64,000 nucleotides of DNA from Catonia carolina (lineage: Eukaryota > Arthropoda > Insecta > Hemiptera > Achilidae). Location of the stretch: the NCBI GenBank assembly GCA_035578175.1, contig JAQMRL010000008.1, positions 13,351,541-13,415,540 of the forward strand, given 5' to 3'. Under the pieces are notes generated by a model. The model ran no database searches. It worked only from the letters and a program-made list of their open reading frames with translations, and was not told the DNA's origin. The translations under genes were made by a program, and so were the position numbers. This document shows, piece after piece, positions 57,601-63,587 of the stretch (position 1 is the stretch's first letter; each line of letters starts with the position of its first letter).

Positions 57601-60600
57601 AGTATTGTTTTCTTGTCATTTTTTCGAAATTGAGTTTTCACCGGATCTACACCTTTTTAGACTCCTGAATCTATAAAACATGATTTTAGCGATTGGTCTG
57701 TGTGTGTGTGAACAAAATATCTCAAGAACAGAACATCGTACGAACTTGAAACTTGAAATTTAACTTACATACCACTACCGGACTCGACACAAACATTTTC
57801 ATCAAAATCGGTCAATCGGAAGTAGTAGTTTATTCGTGTAGTTTTTCACTTTTTTGCGATTTTCTCAAAAACTGGTCCTATGATTTTTTTAAAATCGCCT
57901 GGTTTACTAAATTTTTTATGATCTACAAGATAGGGTAGGCGCCATGTTTGCTGAAATTCTTGATGAGGCTGTTTTCATGTAAAAAAATTGTTTTTTTGAG
58001 ATTACGGCTTTAATATGCATTTTAGCGGAAACATTTATATAATAAAAACTGTAGAGAATTTTAAATCCTACAACTTTTATTTCAAACATTTTTTGTATAA
58101 TGCTTAGTTAAGCAGTAATTAGTGATTTTCTGTTTTTTTTTCACGGAAACGTGTGAAAAATTTATTTTTTTAAGATTTCGGCCTTAGTATGCATTATATG
58201 ACAAAAGTGTATATAATCAAATTTATAGGAAATTAAAAGATCTAAAACTTTTATTTAAAGAATTTTTCTCTACAGAGCCTAGATTAGCGTGAAAGAGTGA
58301 TTTTCCGTATTTTTAAGCTAAACTGAAGTTGATTTTCATTTTGCGTCTTTCACTCATGATTAAAATTACGTTATGTTTATTGAGGTTAGTTTTTTATTTA
58401 TTTCTAATGTTTTATTACTAATGTTAAGTTATATTGGTCATTATTTGCACTAGCAAGAGAAAGTTGTGTGAGTGTTTCACACCAGATTTTTTTGAGAAGT
58501 GTAAATGGCTGTGAAACACGGGATTGGTTAACAAATGAGGACGTATGGCAAGAGTTTAAGTGTTGGTTCTCTTTAAGAGACAGTTATGGAGTACCACCAG
58601 AATTGGACATATCATCTTCAAAAAATGTTTCCTCAAGGGACTTCTAGCCAAAGCTTACAGACCAATTGGAAGGTATAATCAGTGGCTGGATTGGTCCTGG
58701 AATCTAATTCTTGAATATTTGAAGAAGAAGAAAAAGAATGAATAACCAAGGCCATCTGAAATTATACCTAAATCTAATAAGAAAAAAATTTTTGTTTTCG
58801 GTAATTTGTGTATTAAACGTGGTATCTTGATATAAATCAGACAGAGCCCATATCAGGCCGAGACAACGATTTCCAATAAAAATCTCTACTTTACTTCATA
58901 TTTCTGTATATTACCACAAAGAGAAAATTTTATCGACTTTTTCACTTATACTCATTTTATCGAACACTCTAGAAGATTAATACACATTTAGAGGAATTGT
59001 TCACTTTTCCAAAATGTGTTCTCAAAACCTGCTGGACCAATTTTTCTAAAATTTTCACATAATATTTAAAATGATATGTGCATACGTGCTGTTTTTACTA
59101 TGAAGAATATTAAAGAATAGATGGTTTCAAAAAATGTTTCGTGTAAATTTTTACGTCTTCAAACTTTCAAATAAAAAAATTGTTGTAAAGGTTCTGTAAA
59201 GACCTCTCCAGAAAAATTAAGGTTATGTAAGAAAAAATTCTGTAAAAATTTAAAAGATACGAGGTGCGGCTAGAAAAAAACCGAACTAGCACAGGTGAAA
59301 CAATAAAACGAATGCAATAAGGCTGAAAGTCGCCTGGCCTGTCTTGTGACTCTTGCTCCGCCTACTGCTCGAGTTTCATCTGCCTCCTGCACTCAGTCTG
59401 CCCGTGGCGTCTGTTCTAAGTAGTTGACGTTTTGTCTGTGCGTCGGAAAAATGTTGAGTGTACAGAAAGAACAGCGTGTTAACATCAAATTTCTTTTCAA
59501 ACTTGGAAAATCTGCAAGTGAAACGTTTGTAATGTTGCAACAAGTTTACGGCGATGATTGTTTATCGCGAACACAAGTGTTTGAGTGGTTTAAACGATTT
59601 AAAGATGGCCGCGAAGACACAAGTGATGACGCTCGCACTGGCAGACCATTGTCAGCAAAAACTGATGCAAACATTGAAAAAATCGGTAAACTTGTTCGAG
59701 AAGATCGCCGTTTAACAATCAGAGCAATGTCTGAGTTGACAGGAATTGACAAGGAAAGTGTTCGGCAGATTCTTCATGAAAGTTTCAACATGAACAAAGT
59801 GTGTGCAAAAATGGTTCCAAAGTGTCTCACAATTGAACAGAAGGAACGCCGAAGAATGATTTGTTCTGACATCCTAGAAAACATTGAAACAGATCCCACC
59901 TTTTTACAAAATGTTATTACTTGTGATGAATCATGGTTTTTTACTTACGATCCCGAAACCAAACGCCAATCGATGCATTGGAAATCTCCTGATTCTCCAC
60001 GACAAAAAAAAGCACGAATGTCAAAATCGAAATTCAAGGCAATGATGATTGTTTTTTTTGATGTCAAAGGGATTGTACACATTGATTGGGTACCAGAGGG
60101 ACAAACAGTGAATCAGCATTACTACATTAGCGTCCTGACTACCCTACATGAGCGAGTACGGAGAAAACGGAACGATTTGTGGAAAAAAAAGACATGGATC
60201 CTGCACCAAGACAATGCCCCAGCTCACAATGCGTTGTCAGTGAAGACGTTTTTAGCCAATCACAACATTCCCATCTTAGACCATCCACCCTACTCACCTG
60301 ATTTGGCCCCCTGTGATTTTTCTTTTCCCTAAAGTCAAGTCAGCTTTGAAAGGAACTAGATTTGAGAGTGTTGAAGCAGTAAAAGAAAAAGCGACGGAAG
60401 TAATGTATGGACTTACCGAAAATGATCTGCAGCATTGCTATGAACAGTGGAAAATTCGTATGGAGCGGTGTATAGACCGAGGAGGAGAGTACATTGAAGG
60501 AGATAACATCAAATTGTAAATAATGGAAAATAAAATTTTTTTATAGCATCAGTTCGGTTTTTTTCTAGCCACACCTCGTATTGTTTCAGCAATTTTCAAG

Positions 60601-63449
60601 AAAATGTTCCTGATGTTAAAATGGAGTAAGATAGGTATTACCTACATATTATATTAATACAATGTTAATGTACTTACATACATTTTTTCACTTACTGTCC
60701 TGTCGAAAATTCAAAATTAATATTATTTATCGTAGCAATATTTAACGCACTAGATCACTTTAAAATTTTATTAATTGTTATATTTTGTTGAATATAAATT
60801 ATTAATTTTTTAAGTAAAATTTAAATAAAGATGTACCGTTAGATGATATGAATTTTTGAATATTCAATAACCGTGTGTAATGTAATATCTGATATATTGT
60901 AATATGTGTGGCTTCTTTCTCCCTTGTACTAATTTTCTAAATAATTCACTTGTGTACCAGAACATTATAATCTAGTAAACAAGTTGTGTCATACCTGTAT
61001 CCCTACATAGATTGTTATGTAACTGTCTAACATCCAATTTTAAGAGTTTTATTGAAAAATCTAGTATGAAAAGTTCCAAGTAAAAAAATCTGGCGTGAAA
61101 CACTCATACCACTTTATCTTGCCAAGTTAAATAATAGAACATTATAACCTCTGTTTAATCATGAGTAAGCAATATAAAATGAAAAACAACCTCTATAGAA
61201 TTGCAAAATACGGGAAATCATTAATTGACGCTAATCTAGACTCTGTAGAAGCAAATGCTTGAAATAAAAGTTGTAGGTTTTTTTTAATTTCGTATAACTT
61301 TTACTAATACGCTTTTGTCCTAAAATGCCATAAATATTATGCTCTAATATAAATATTAATACTGTAGCTACAATATTAAAAAATCCTATTTTTTTACAGA
61401 TTTTTATGAAAAAAATACAGAAAATCACTAATTGACACTAAACTAAGTGTTTTATGAAAAAAATGTTTGAAAGAAATGTTGTAGGTTTCTTAACTTCCTA
61501 TAACTTTTACTAATATGCTTTTGTTCTAAAATGCCATTAATATTATAGCTGCAATATTAATGTTAATACTGTAGCTACAATATTAAAAAATTCTATTTTT
61601 TACAGATTTTTATGAAAAAAAAATACAGGAAATCACTAATTGACACTAAACTAAGTGTTTTATGAAAAAATGTTTGAAATAAAAGTTGTAGGTTTCTTAA
61701 CTTCCTACAACATTTACTAATACGCTTTTGTTCTAAAATGCCATAAATATTATAGCTGCAATATTAATATTAATACTGTAGCTACAATATTAAAAAATTC
61801 TATTTTTTTTACAGATTTTATGAAAAAAATACAGAAAATCACTAATTGACACTAAACTAAGTGTTTTATGAAAAAATGTTTGAAATAAAAGTTGTAGGTT
61901 TCTTAACTTCCTACAACATTTACTAATACGCTTTTGTTCTAAAATGCCATAAATATTATAGCTGCAATATTAGTATTAATACTGTAGATAAAATATTAAA
62001 AAATTCTATTTTTACAGATTTTTATGAAAAAAATACAGGAAATCACTAATTGACACTAAACTAAGTGTTGTATGAAAAAATGTTTGAAATAAAATTTGTC
62101 TACAATTTTCATTTTAAACATTTTTATACAACTTATCACTTTTTTTGTTGATATACATTTTATACATTTTTTGCCCTAGAATGTAACTTAAGGCCGCAAT
62201 CGTAAAAAAAAAAAAATTTTACCACAAGAGCCTCCCCAAGAATTTCACCAGACATGGCACTTACCCTATATTGTAGAGCATAACAAATGTAGTGAATGAG
62301 GCTTTTACTAAAAATGGTTCATTTAAAAAAGGTGGAGGTCTGAAAAGGAGAATTTCTGGTGAAAACTCAATTTCAAAAAATCAACATGAAAACTATGTAT
62401 TCCTTCCCGACGTATTCATATAGGGCAAGAACATGTAAAATCAAACCTTTGAAACTGAGGACTTGCAAAGTTACAGAAGGACAGAGATGAGAGAGTATTA
62501 AGAGAGGAAGATGTCCCTAAAATGATCTCCCCAACTTTGGCTTGATTTGTTGGAATGTTGGCCCTAAAAATATAACAAGTTAATTGACAAACCTCTGAAA
62601 TGGAGGACTTGCAAAGTTACAGAAAAACAGAGATGAGAGAGTATTAGGAAAGGAAGATGTCCCAAAAATGATCTCCCCTACTTTGGCTCAATTTGTTGGA
62701 ATGTCGGCCTAAAAATATAACAAGTTAATTGACAAACCTCTGAAACTGAGGACTTGCAAAGTTACAGAAGGACAGATATGAGAGAGCATTAAGAGAGGCA
62801 GCTGTCCCTAAAATGATCTCCCCACCTTTGGCTTGATTTGTTGAAATGTCGGCCTAAAAATATAACAAGAAGGAGAGAGATGAGAGAGTATAAGGAGAGG
62901 TAGATGTCCCAAAAATGATCTCCCCAACTTTGGCTCGATTTGTTGGAATATCGGCCTAAAAATATACCAAGTTAATTGACAAATGGTTAATTGTAACAAA
63001 TAGTTACTTACTTGTCATGTCCGACAGGTCTCCAAGTGTTCCTATCCCAAACAACCTCCTCGACTTGTGTGAAGAACTGGTAACATTTTCGACGTTAGGT
63101 GATAGATAACAGATGAATGTCACCTATATAAGTTAGGCCCAGTGAACTTATCCCTAGGTACTTTATACTAGAATTTTTTTTAAATTTTTTATTTCCAGGT
63201 GGTGACACAGGGCTGTTCATTTAATCAGATTTATTTTAATGATTACCTACATTAGCAATCGGGTACTTAAATCGACCAGACCTTAATGCAGAACGATTTA
63301 TTGAACGTCCTCAGAATGTTGACCCTAAAGTCGGTCCAAGACTATATCGTACTGGTGACTGGGGATTCATGTTAGCTGATGGTAGCCTGGAAATATGTGG
63401 CAGATGTGATACTGCTGTTAGAATTAGAGGTTACAATGTTGAACTACAA
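31279..63449 (+). CDS. NRPS-like adenylation-domain gene (partial, continues past window)
   Basis: Eight exons encode most of an ANL-superfamily adenylation domain, which activates a carboxylic acid with ATP for transfer to a carrier-protein thiol. Motifs in order: A1-like ITFGELDEMSD; A2 KAGGAYLPLEVSYP; A3 YSSGTTGKPKG (P-loop); A5 LYSISECHDVA; A7 YRTGDWG; A8 GRCDTAVRIRGYNVEL. Introns are GT-AG with consistent phases (0,1,1,1,2,1). Aligned by eye to gramicidin synthetase A, the pocket residues 235-331 are V F W L I C L D V, so the usual Asp235 is absent. The canonical A6 segment between exons 7 and 8 was not found. Insects have ebony-type (beta-alanyl amine) and LgrD/aminoadipate-reductase-like NRPS proteins; this resembles the latter more, but the product is unknown. 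Confidence 0.82.
31437..31665 (+). repeat. Dispersed ~0.23-kb repeat, copy 1
   Basis: Direct copy of 33296-33515. It shares TTCTCGGATTAAACCACAGC, GTTGAGGTTGGCAG and AAAAGGCAATCTCGTGACTT. Identity unknown; a transposon end is likely. Confidence 0.7.
31666..32172. other. Intron 1 stretch of the NRPS-like gene
   Basis: AT-rich. 31836-31873 is the inverse of 33546-33582 (GTGGATGAAGGT against ACCTTCATCCAC). Otherwise featureless. Confidence 0.45.
32173..32465 (+). mobile_element. SINE-3 (tRNA-related)
   Basis: Starts at AGTCGTCGTC and contains a small palindrome CAGCTGTTTAACAGCTG and the B-box-like GGTTCAAATCC. The conserved tail is TCTCATTGGGTCATGGGG to ATTAGGAAT. A second copy is at 42395-42722. 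Confidence 0.65.
32466..32889. other. Unassigned stretch, probably 5' part of a decayed transposon
   Basis: Somewhat less AT-rich from about 32700. It leads into the transposase remnant at 32890. No termini identified. Confidence 0.4.
32890..33090 (+). pseudogene. Transposase N-terminus remnant
   Basis: The frame starts MLVSQKCGQTIHSAERSLIR, has an internal stop at about 32989, then continues NKSHEQVANYCDVSLPTIRK, a helix-turn-helix typical of insect IS630/Tc1-related transposases. Too decayed to place in a family. Confidence 0.5.
33091..33295. other. Probable continuation of the decayed transposon
   Basis: Non-coding after frame loss; no termini seen. Confidence 0.35.
33296..33515 (+). repeat. 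Dispersed ~0.23-kb repeat, copy 2
   Basis: Direct copy of 31437-31665, moderately diverged. The two copies enclose SINE-3 and the transposase remnant. Confidence 0.7.
33640..33679. repeat. (ATT)n/(ACT)n microsatellite
   Basis: Perfect ATT units grading into ACT units. Confidence 0.85.
33680..33940. other. AT-rich intronic spacer
   Basis: Nothing recognised. Confidence 0.4.
33941..34375 (+). mobile_element. Mariner-like 5' end, joined to unrelated GC-rich DNA
   Basis: Same terminus and N-terminal helix-turn-helix frame as the foldback at 5247 (EERVFIVETYIASKSYKCV, then INKFRRTGSVLDEKPP). The match stops at about 34375, and there is no 3' terminus. Confidence 0.75.
34376..34920 (+). other. 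GC-rich segment ending in three histone-type stem-loops
   Basis: About 540 bp, clearly richer in GC than its surroundings, fused to the mariner-like 5' end. Two overlapping frames (34485-34715 and 34646-34900) are Ser/Thr/Pro-rich and match nothing I know. The stem-loop array at 34795-34876 lies at its right end. It may be the end of a retroelement or an unrecognised transcription unit. Confidence 0.45.
34795..34876 (+). promoter_or_regulatory. Array of three histone-mRNA-type 3' stem-loops, 33-bp period
   Basis: 34795-34810 GGCCCTTTTCAGGGTC, 34828-34843 GGCTCTTTTCAGGGCC and 34861-34876 GGCCTTTTTCAGGGCC; the last two are followed by ACCAC. Each fits, or nearly fits, the metazoan histone stem-loop. 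Natural histone genes have one, so a tandem array is atypical. No histone frame is nearby. Confidence 0.6.
34921..35739. other. AT-rich intronic stretch
   Basis: No supported feature over about 0.8 kb. Confidence 0.4.
35740..36240 (-). pseudogene. Degraded LINE C-terminal fragment
   Basis: With several stops, the minus strand reads like WLTKQIFKTLNNRSK, then FKEVRKDIEKTRRI, parallel to the LINE piece at 12180-12690. Weak but consistent over about 60 codons. Confidence 0.45.
36514..38306 (-). mobile_element. LINE insertion with 14-bp TSD, internally deleted
   Basis: Flanked by a perfect 14-bp duplication TTTCCCAATACATC (36500-36513 and 38307-38320), so the whole span is one insertion. It has a GC-rich 5' part (38000-38306), the RT/C-terminal ORF, and a (GAC)n 3' tail next to 36514. 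The endonuclease-coding region is missing between the 5' part and RT. Confidence 0.88.
36546..37943 (-). CDS. LINE ORF2 fragment: reverse transcriptase plus C-terminal domain
   Basis: An uninterrupted 465-codon frame. RT motifs in order: ISIFKKGDRSNPGNYRGISL (1/2), QMGFRKGRSCIDAVFTLK (3), MAFVDWEKAFDNVDRELLW (catalytic Asp), GVKQGCPISPALFNIYVNEL and LMFADDTVII (FADD catalytic box), then FKYLGCDITHDYD, a YGSETWVLTKKQESKIQAAE block and GRPRKRW. In life it would prime reverse transcription at the target site. The endonuclease is absent, so the copy is defective on its own, though the RT frame is intact. The frame is open for some codons upstream of the Met at 37943. Fragments at 40603, 54840 and 58491 appear related. 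Confidence 0.88.
   Translation of the reverse strand: MTELQAAIKASKNRKAAGLNGLNMELLKYGGVLLHLRLLHLFNSCWKNHAVPQEWMMSKVISIFKKGDRSNPGNYRGISLLDTAYKLYASILARRLQAITESLLQENQMGFRKGRSCIDAVFTLKMIIEKRREHNYKTYMAFVDWEKAFDNVDRELLWNIMTKYGYPKHLISSIGNLYNKTSIRITLKDGKLTDRIMTNKGVKQGCPISPALFNIYVNELMFVWQHQVDKGISLTRNTYLNHLMFADDTVIIQESEDKLQVAMHRLGLISKYFNMKIAAGKTKVIAFRGKWPIRSKIVVENKILEQVSNFKYLGCDITHDYDRDPQQKISRFNMICGAINRSLRSRARKNTLLKFYKVMAIPALAYGSETWVLTKKQESKIQAAEMRFLRQVKGCKREDRIRNEEIRRECDAQPLLSILRTYRKNWSDHVVRMSQDHLPRSALLYKPIGKRNIGRPRKRWTPEQA
38321..38639. other. Unassigned intronic stretch
   Basis: No supported feature. Confidence 0.4.
38987..39761 (+). mobile_element. SINE-1 inside SINE-2, itself split by a LINE
   Basis: An 11-bp duplication TAGCCGGGAAT flanks it (38976-38986 and 39762-39772). 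The 5' piece ends at GGCATAGTTGG (39012). The rest, with B box GGTTCGAATCC, resumes near 39601. Confidence 0.78.
39013..39600 (-). mobile_element. LINE 3' end (jockey/CR1-like C terminus) with poly(A)
   Basis: The minus frame 39166-39513 reads FKIQKKAIRCMVGANQLTSC and KELKFLTVPSLYIFEVIMYV, the C-terminal block of jockey/CR1-type ORF2 proteins. The T-run 39013-39025 is its poly(A). It differs from the other LINEs here. Confidence 0.78.
40048..41655 (+). mobile_element. LINE 3' part with 10-bp TSD, split by a second LINE
   Basis: Starts just after AGTGTTAAAT (40038-40047), which repeats at 41656-41665. It encodes NKTKVLCSSKSGLEEMG, YLGSKITKDGRSTSDIKSRI and later VWSVALYGSETWVIG, with frameshifts. 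It is interrupted at 40603-41480. An uninterrupted relative lies at 48439-49079. Confidence 0.82.
40603..41480 (-). mobile_element. 5'-truncated LINE nested in the previous, 13-bp TSD
   Basis: A perfect 13-bp duplication GGAGGGTAATATT flanks it (40590-40602 and 41481-41493). The 3' end is (GAA)n on the minus strand. The frame encodes NRGVRQGCGLSPTLFNIYMD, LLYADDQVIIQESEDELQ and a YGCETWVPRKRDL block, so part of RT with a YADD box survives. Related to the LINE at 36514. Confidence 0.88.
42395..42722 (+). mobile_element. SINE-3, longer copy
   Basis: TAACCTACCGGGTTGGGC start, CAGCTGTTTAACAGCTG palindrome, GGTTCAAATTG as B-box remnant, same tail as 32173-32465. Confidence 0.68.
42728..43639 (-). 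mobile_element. HINE-like element, full length
   Basis: CATTGGTGTGGAACACTCAC to TATAGGCAAGAGAAAGT, all blocks present. It sits between SINE-3 and the right remnant of the older HINE. Confidence 0.85.
43740..43884 (+). CDS. NRPS-like gene exon 2
   Basis: ITFGELDEMSDVLAATLQKN to VAVISIHKAG (A1 and start of A2). Acceptor GATTACAG, donor GCTG|GTAAAT, phase 1. The acceptor lies only about 10 nt from the end of an old HINE-like element. Confidence 0.9.
43885..44379. other. Intron 2 stretch
   Basis: No supported feature. Confidence 0.4.
44380..45055 (-). pseudogene. Decayed DDE transposase (IS630/Tc1/mariner group)
   Basis: The minus strand encodes SSDETHFHLSGYVNKQNFWY (first catalytic Asp), then QDGATAHTA (second), and PARTPDLAICDYFLWGYLKD (third), with at least three stops or frame losses between. 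It ends 35 nt before exon 3 of the NRPS-like gene. Termini not recognised. Confidence 0.75.
45090..45380 (+). CDS. NRPS-like gene exon 3
   Basis: GGAYLPLEVSYPQNLLDSVL to the A3 P-loop YSSGTTGKPK. It contains an Asn-rich loop (SNNNNSKN). Acceptor TGTTTCAG, donor AAAG|GTATGT, phase 1. Confidence 0.92.
45430..46233 (-). mobile_element. Old HINE-like element with SINE-1 insertion
   Basis: TCTGGTGTGAAACACATGAC at the left and AAGGCAAGCGAAAGT at the right, strongly diverged. SINE-1 at 45520-45654 interrupts it. Confidence 0.72.
45520..45654 (+). mobile_element. SINE-1, 5'-truncated
   Basis: Begins at CTTGCCTCTCATCATGCGG. B box GGTTCGAATCC and the conserved body are present. The A box is missing. 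Confidence 0.75.
46409..46540 (+). CDS. NRPS-like gene exon 4
   Basis: GIQCPHRGAVFSYTWRHKAY to NVFFVWEMLRPLLK, spanning the A4 position. Val and Phe replace the usual Asp-Ala before VWEM. Donor AAAG|GTAAGA, phase 1. Confidence 0.9.
46578..47510 (+). mobile_element. Mariner-like element with inverted internal junction
   Basis: Starts with the ACGGGTGTTTTATTAAGG terminus. It carries more transposase than other copies: INKFRRTGSVLDEKPPRQPT, the THELKATDHQKRLQY linker, then AWFHLDGYVNSQNCRIW (first catalytic Asp degenerate, frame shifted). It then switches to an inverted copy of its own 5' end (from about 47379). The end is cut by the next transposon. Confidence 0.75.
47512..48234. mobile_element. 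Non-autonomous mariner with ~110-bp inverted termini
   Basis: The left arm from GTAAACATATGC and the right arm ending GCATGTGTTTAC-like are imperfect complements over about 110 bp. The inside encodes a mariner N terminus (LLKQAYGDDFLSCMQCFEWF, then WVYG near the first catalytic Asp) with frameshifts. The catalytic half is deleted. Confidence 0.72.
48381..49117 (+). mobile_element. SINE-3 fragment split by a LINE
   Basis: Tail blocks CATTTCATTGGGTATTG (left) and AACAGATTACAACATAC (right, about 49096) are the two sides of one SINE-3 interrupted by the LINE. Confidence 0.6.
48439..49079 (+). mobile_element. LINE 3' part with 12-bp TSD
   Basis: Flanked by ATTGTTCTTAAA (48427-48438) and ATTGTTTTTAAA (49080-49091), one mismatch. 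Same family as 40048-41655 and preserves the uninterrupted version of that copy's insertion site (AATGGAGGATAATATTGAGG). Frames are broken. Confidence 0.8.
49118..49699. other. Intron 4 stretch
   Basis: Open frames of 95 and 73 codons (49251-49538 and 49402-49623) have no recognisable motif and probably are chance. Confidence 0.4.
49700..50640 (+). mobile_element. HINE-like element, full length, young
   Basis: ACTTTCTCTTGCCTATATG to GTGTTTCACACCAGAT, all blocks intact. It shares private variants with the copy at 50957. Confidence 0.9.
50641..50956. other. Spacer between two young HINE copies
   Basis: Nothing recognised. Confidence 0.4.
50957..51905 (+). mobile_element. HINE-like element, full length, young (near-identical to 49700)
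   Basis: Same termini and the same private variants as the previous copy (for example GAAATTCTCGGTGAG and GAAAGCGTGATTTTCCG). It differs mainly in GT-tract length and scattered single bases. Confidence 0.9.
52251..52416 (+). CDS. NRPS-like gene exon 5
   Basis: GMPLYVIPDDVIYDPPRLAE to LKNSFKSF(R). Acceptor GATTTCAG, donor TTTTAG|GTATCT, phase 2. Splices exactly to exon 4. Confidence 0.9.
52417..53589. other. Intron 5 stretch; hAT-like non-coding element suspected at 52620-53290
   Basis: 52620-53290 is richer in GC and dense in GAGCT/AGCTC-type motifs near both ends (GTGAGCTAGCAC; GTGGTAGCTCACTGCTCAG), as in subterminal repeats of some hAT elements. Clear termini and an 8-bp duplication were not found. 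The rest is featureless. Confidence 0.35.
53590..54262 (+). mobile_element. Old HINE-like element
   Basis: ACTTTCTCTTGTCC leader with a degenerate GT tract, ending TGTTTCACGCCAAATTT 26 nt upstream of exon 6. Confidence 0.72.
54289..54413 (+). CDS. NRPS-like gene exon 6
   Basis: (R)EIIFCGEVVTTALRDRVA to NLYSISECHDVANS (A5). Acceptor GTTTACAG, donor TCTG|GTAAGT, phase 1. Confidence 0.9.
54440..55645. mobile_element. piggyBac-like MITE, second copy, with SINE-2 and LINE
   Basis: The right end GGTACTGAGAGGG is followed by TTAA (55646-55649); the left end is decayed (CTGTTTCAGTG). SINE-2 (minus, about 54655-54830) sits at the same place as in the 38644 copy. It lacks SINE-1 but has a LINE instead. 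Confidence 0.7.
54840..55481 (-). mobile_element. 5'-truncated LINE with 9-bp TSD
   Basis: AAATACATT flanks it (54831-54839 and 55482-55490). The (GAA)n tail lies next to 54840. The 199-codon frame reads YLGCDVSFDRDLDVENKINK, YGSESWVTTKRQESRIKAAE. The empty site is visible in the sister MITE at about 39833. Confidence 0.82.
55650..55961. other. Intron 6 stretch before exon 7
   Basis: CT-rich tract at 55710-55750; no other feature. Confidence 0.4.
55962..56086 (+). CDS. NRPS-like gene exon 7
   Basis: DISKPNCGEPRKFCPVGKIF to KNVGEPGE. Two donors are possible: GAG|GTAATA at 56087 (phase 0) or G|GTGAGG at 56082 (phase 1). Only the second joins exon 8 in frame, but that drops the expected GE-containing A6 segment. 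A short exon of about 25-28 nt may therefore lie undetected in the 7.2-kb intron. Confidence 0.82.
56087..56475. other. Intron 7, first part
   Basis: No supported feature. The missing small exon could lie here or further on, but I could not identify it. Confidence 0.4.
56489..56663 (-). mobile_element. SINE-1, full length, with 13-bp TSD
   Basis: The T-run from 56489 is the poly(A). B box (complement of GGATTCGAACC) at about 56600 and A box at about 56641. Target duplication CCCCATCCAGGAA / CCCCACCCAGGAA (56476-56488 and 56664-56676), one mismatch. Confidence 0.85.
56772..57480 (+). mobile_element. Internally deleted mariner-like element, both termini intact
   Basis: Inverted termini ACGGGCGTTTCATTAAGG ... 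AATAAAACACCCGT, TA on both sides (56770-56771 and 57481-57482), arms complementary for about 160 bp. The frame 56952-57236 keeps the helix-turn-helix (FSKEEHVFIVETYIASKSYK); the catalytic part is deleted. The best copy to define this family's ends. Confidence 0.88.
57561..58490 (+). mobile_element. HINE-like element, full length
   Basis: ACTTTCTCTTGCCTTTATG to GTGTTTCACACCAGATTTTT, all blocks present. Confidence 0.87.
58491..58745 (+). pseudogene. LINE 3' tail with (GAA)n end
   Basis: Ends GAAGAAGAAGAAAAAG like the 40603 and 54840 LINEs. Short translated pieces (YHLQKMFPQ, then KPIGR across frames) resemble their C termini. Heavily shifted. Confidence 0.5.
58746..59257. other. Intron 7 stretch
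   Basis: AT-rich, no supported feature. Confidence 0.4.
59260..60578 (+). mobile_element. Near-complete mariner transposon
   Basis: 1319 bp, TA at both ends (59258-59259 and 60579-60580). The inverted termini share CGAGGTG and GGCTAGAAAAAAACCGAAC (left) with its complement (right). The size fits autonomous mariners. Confidence 0.92.
59451..60519 (+). pseudogene. Mariner transposase with a single frameshift near the C terminus
   Basis: Cut-and-paste DDD transposase. From MLSVQKEQRVNIKFLFKLGK: helix-turn-helix 1 (residues about 10-50, SASETFVMLQQVYGDD), the RLTIRAMSELTGIDKESVRQ second helix-turn-helix, CDESWFF (first Asp), LHQDNAPAH (second) and YSPDLAPCDF (third, D34D spacing). At 60318-60330 the expected PCDFFLFP is broken by loss of one or two bases in a T-run. 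The last ~65 codons (FPKVKSALKGTRFESVEAVK to EGDNIKL) then continue in another frame to a stop at 60519. Everything else is open, so inactivation looks recent, or it is a sequencing error in a homopolymer. Confidence 0.9.
60581..61087. other. Intron 7 stretch
   Basis: AT-rich; nothing recognised. Confidence 0.4.
61088..62436 (-). mobile_element. Expanded HINE-like element with internal tandem array
   Basis: ATCTGGCGTGAAACACTCAT at the left and TAGGGCAAGAACATG at the right. It is longer than usual because the internal repeat is amplified (next entry). Confidence 0.78.
61225..62110. repeat. Tandem array, four ~206-bp units plus a partial
   Basis: Units begin at about 61225, 61432, 61640, 61846 and 62050 (each TTGACACTAAACTAAGTG or variant). 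They correspond to the internal block normally present twice per HINE. Units 2-4 are very similar, so expansion is recent. Confidence 0.85.
62441..62986. repeat. Satellite-like array, ~145-bp unit, about 3.8 copies
   Basis: GAGGACTTGCAAAG recurs at 62457, 62603 and 62748. Each unit contains AAATGATCTCCCC and GATTTGTTGGAATG. The last unit has lost about 40 bp at 62868. It abuts the expanded HINE but shares no sequence with it. Minus-strand frames through it are repetitive and not genes. Confidence 0.85.
62987..63255. other. End of intron 7
   Basis: No feature beyond the exon 8 acceptor region. Confidence 0.45.
63256..63449 (+). CDS. NRPS-like gene exon 8
   Basis: (A)IGYLNRPDLNAERFIERP, YRTGDWG (A7) and GRCDTAVRIRGYNVELQ (A8). 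Acceptor ACATTAG, donor CAA|GTAAGT, phase 0. The rest of the protein lies right of the window. Confidence 0.92.
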
Positions 63450-63587
63450 GTAAGTGTATTATTTTGATATACCAGGTGGTCTTAAATTATTGAGTCAAAT
63501 CCTACAGTTACAATCATGTAAAACACCGTAGTTGCTAATAACTGAGCATTTTTGATGCTACTTTAAATAAATAAACATAAAAAAAAA

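Noticed and set aside
61225..62986. CRISPR-like regular repeats
   Set aside because: Units are 145-206 bp with no unique spacers, and the genome is eukaryotic.
63198..63234. VVTQGCSFNQ as the missing A6 exon
   Set aside because: It follows an acceptor-like TTTCCAG, but it lacks the expected GE..I/V pattern and has no donor in the right phase.
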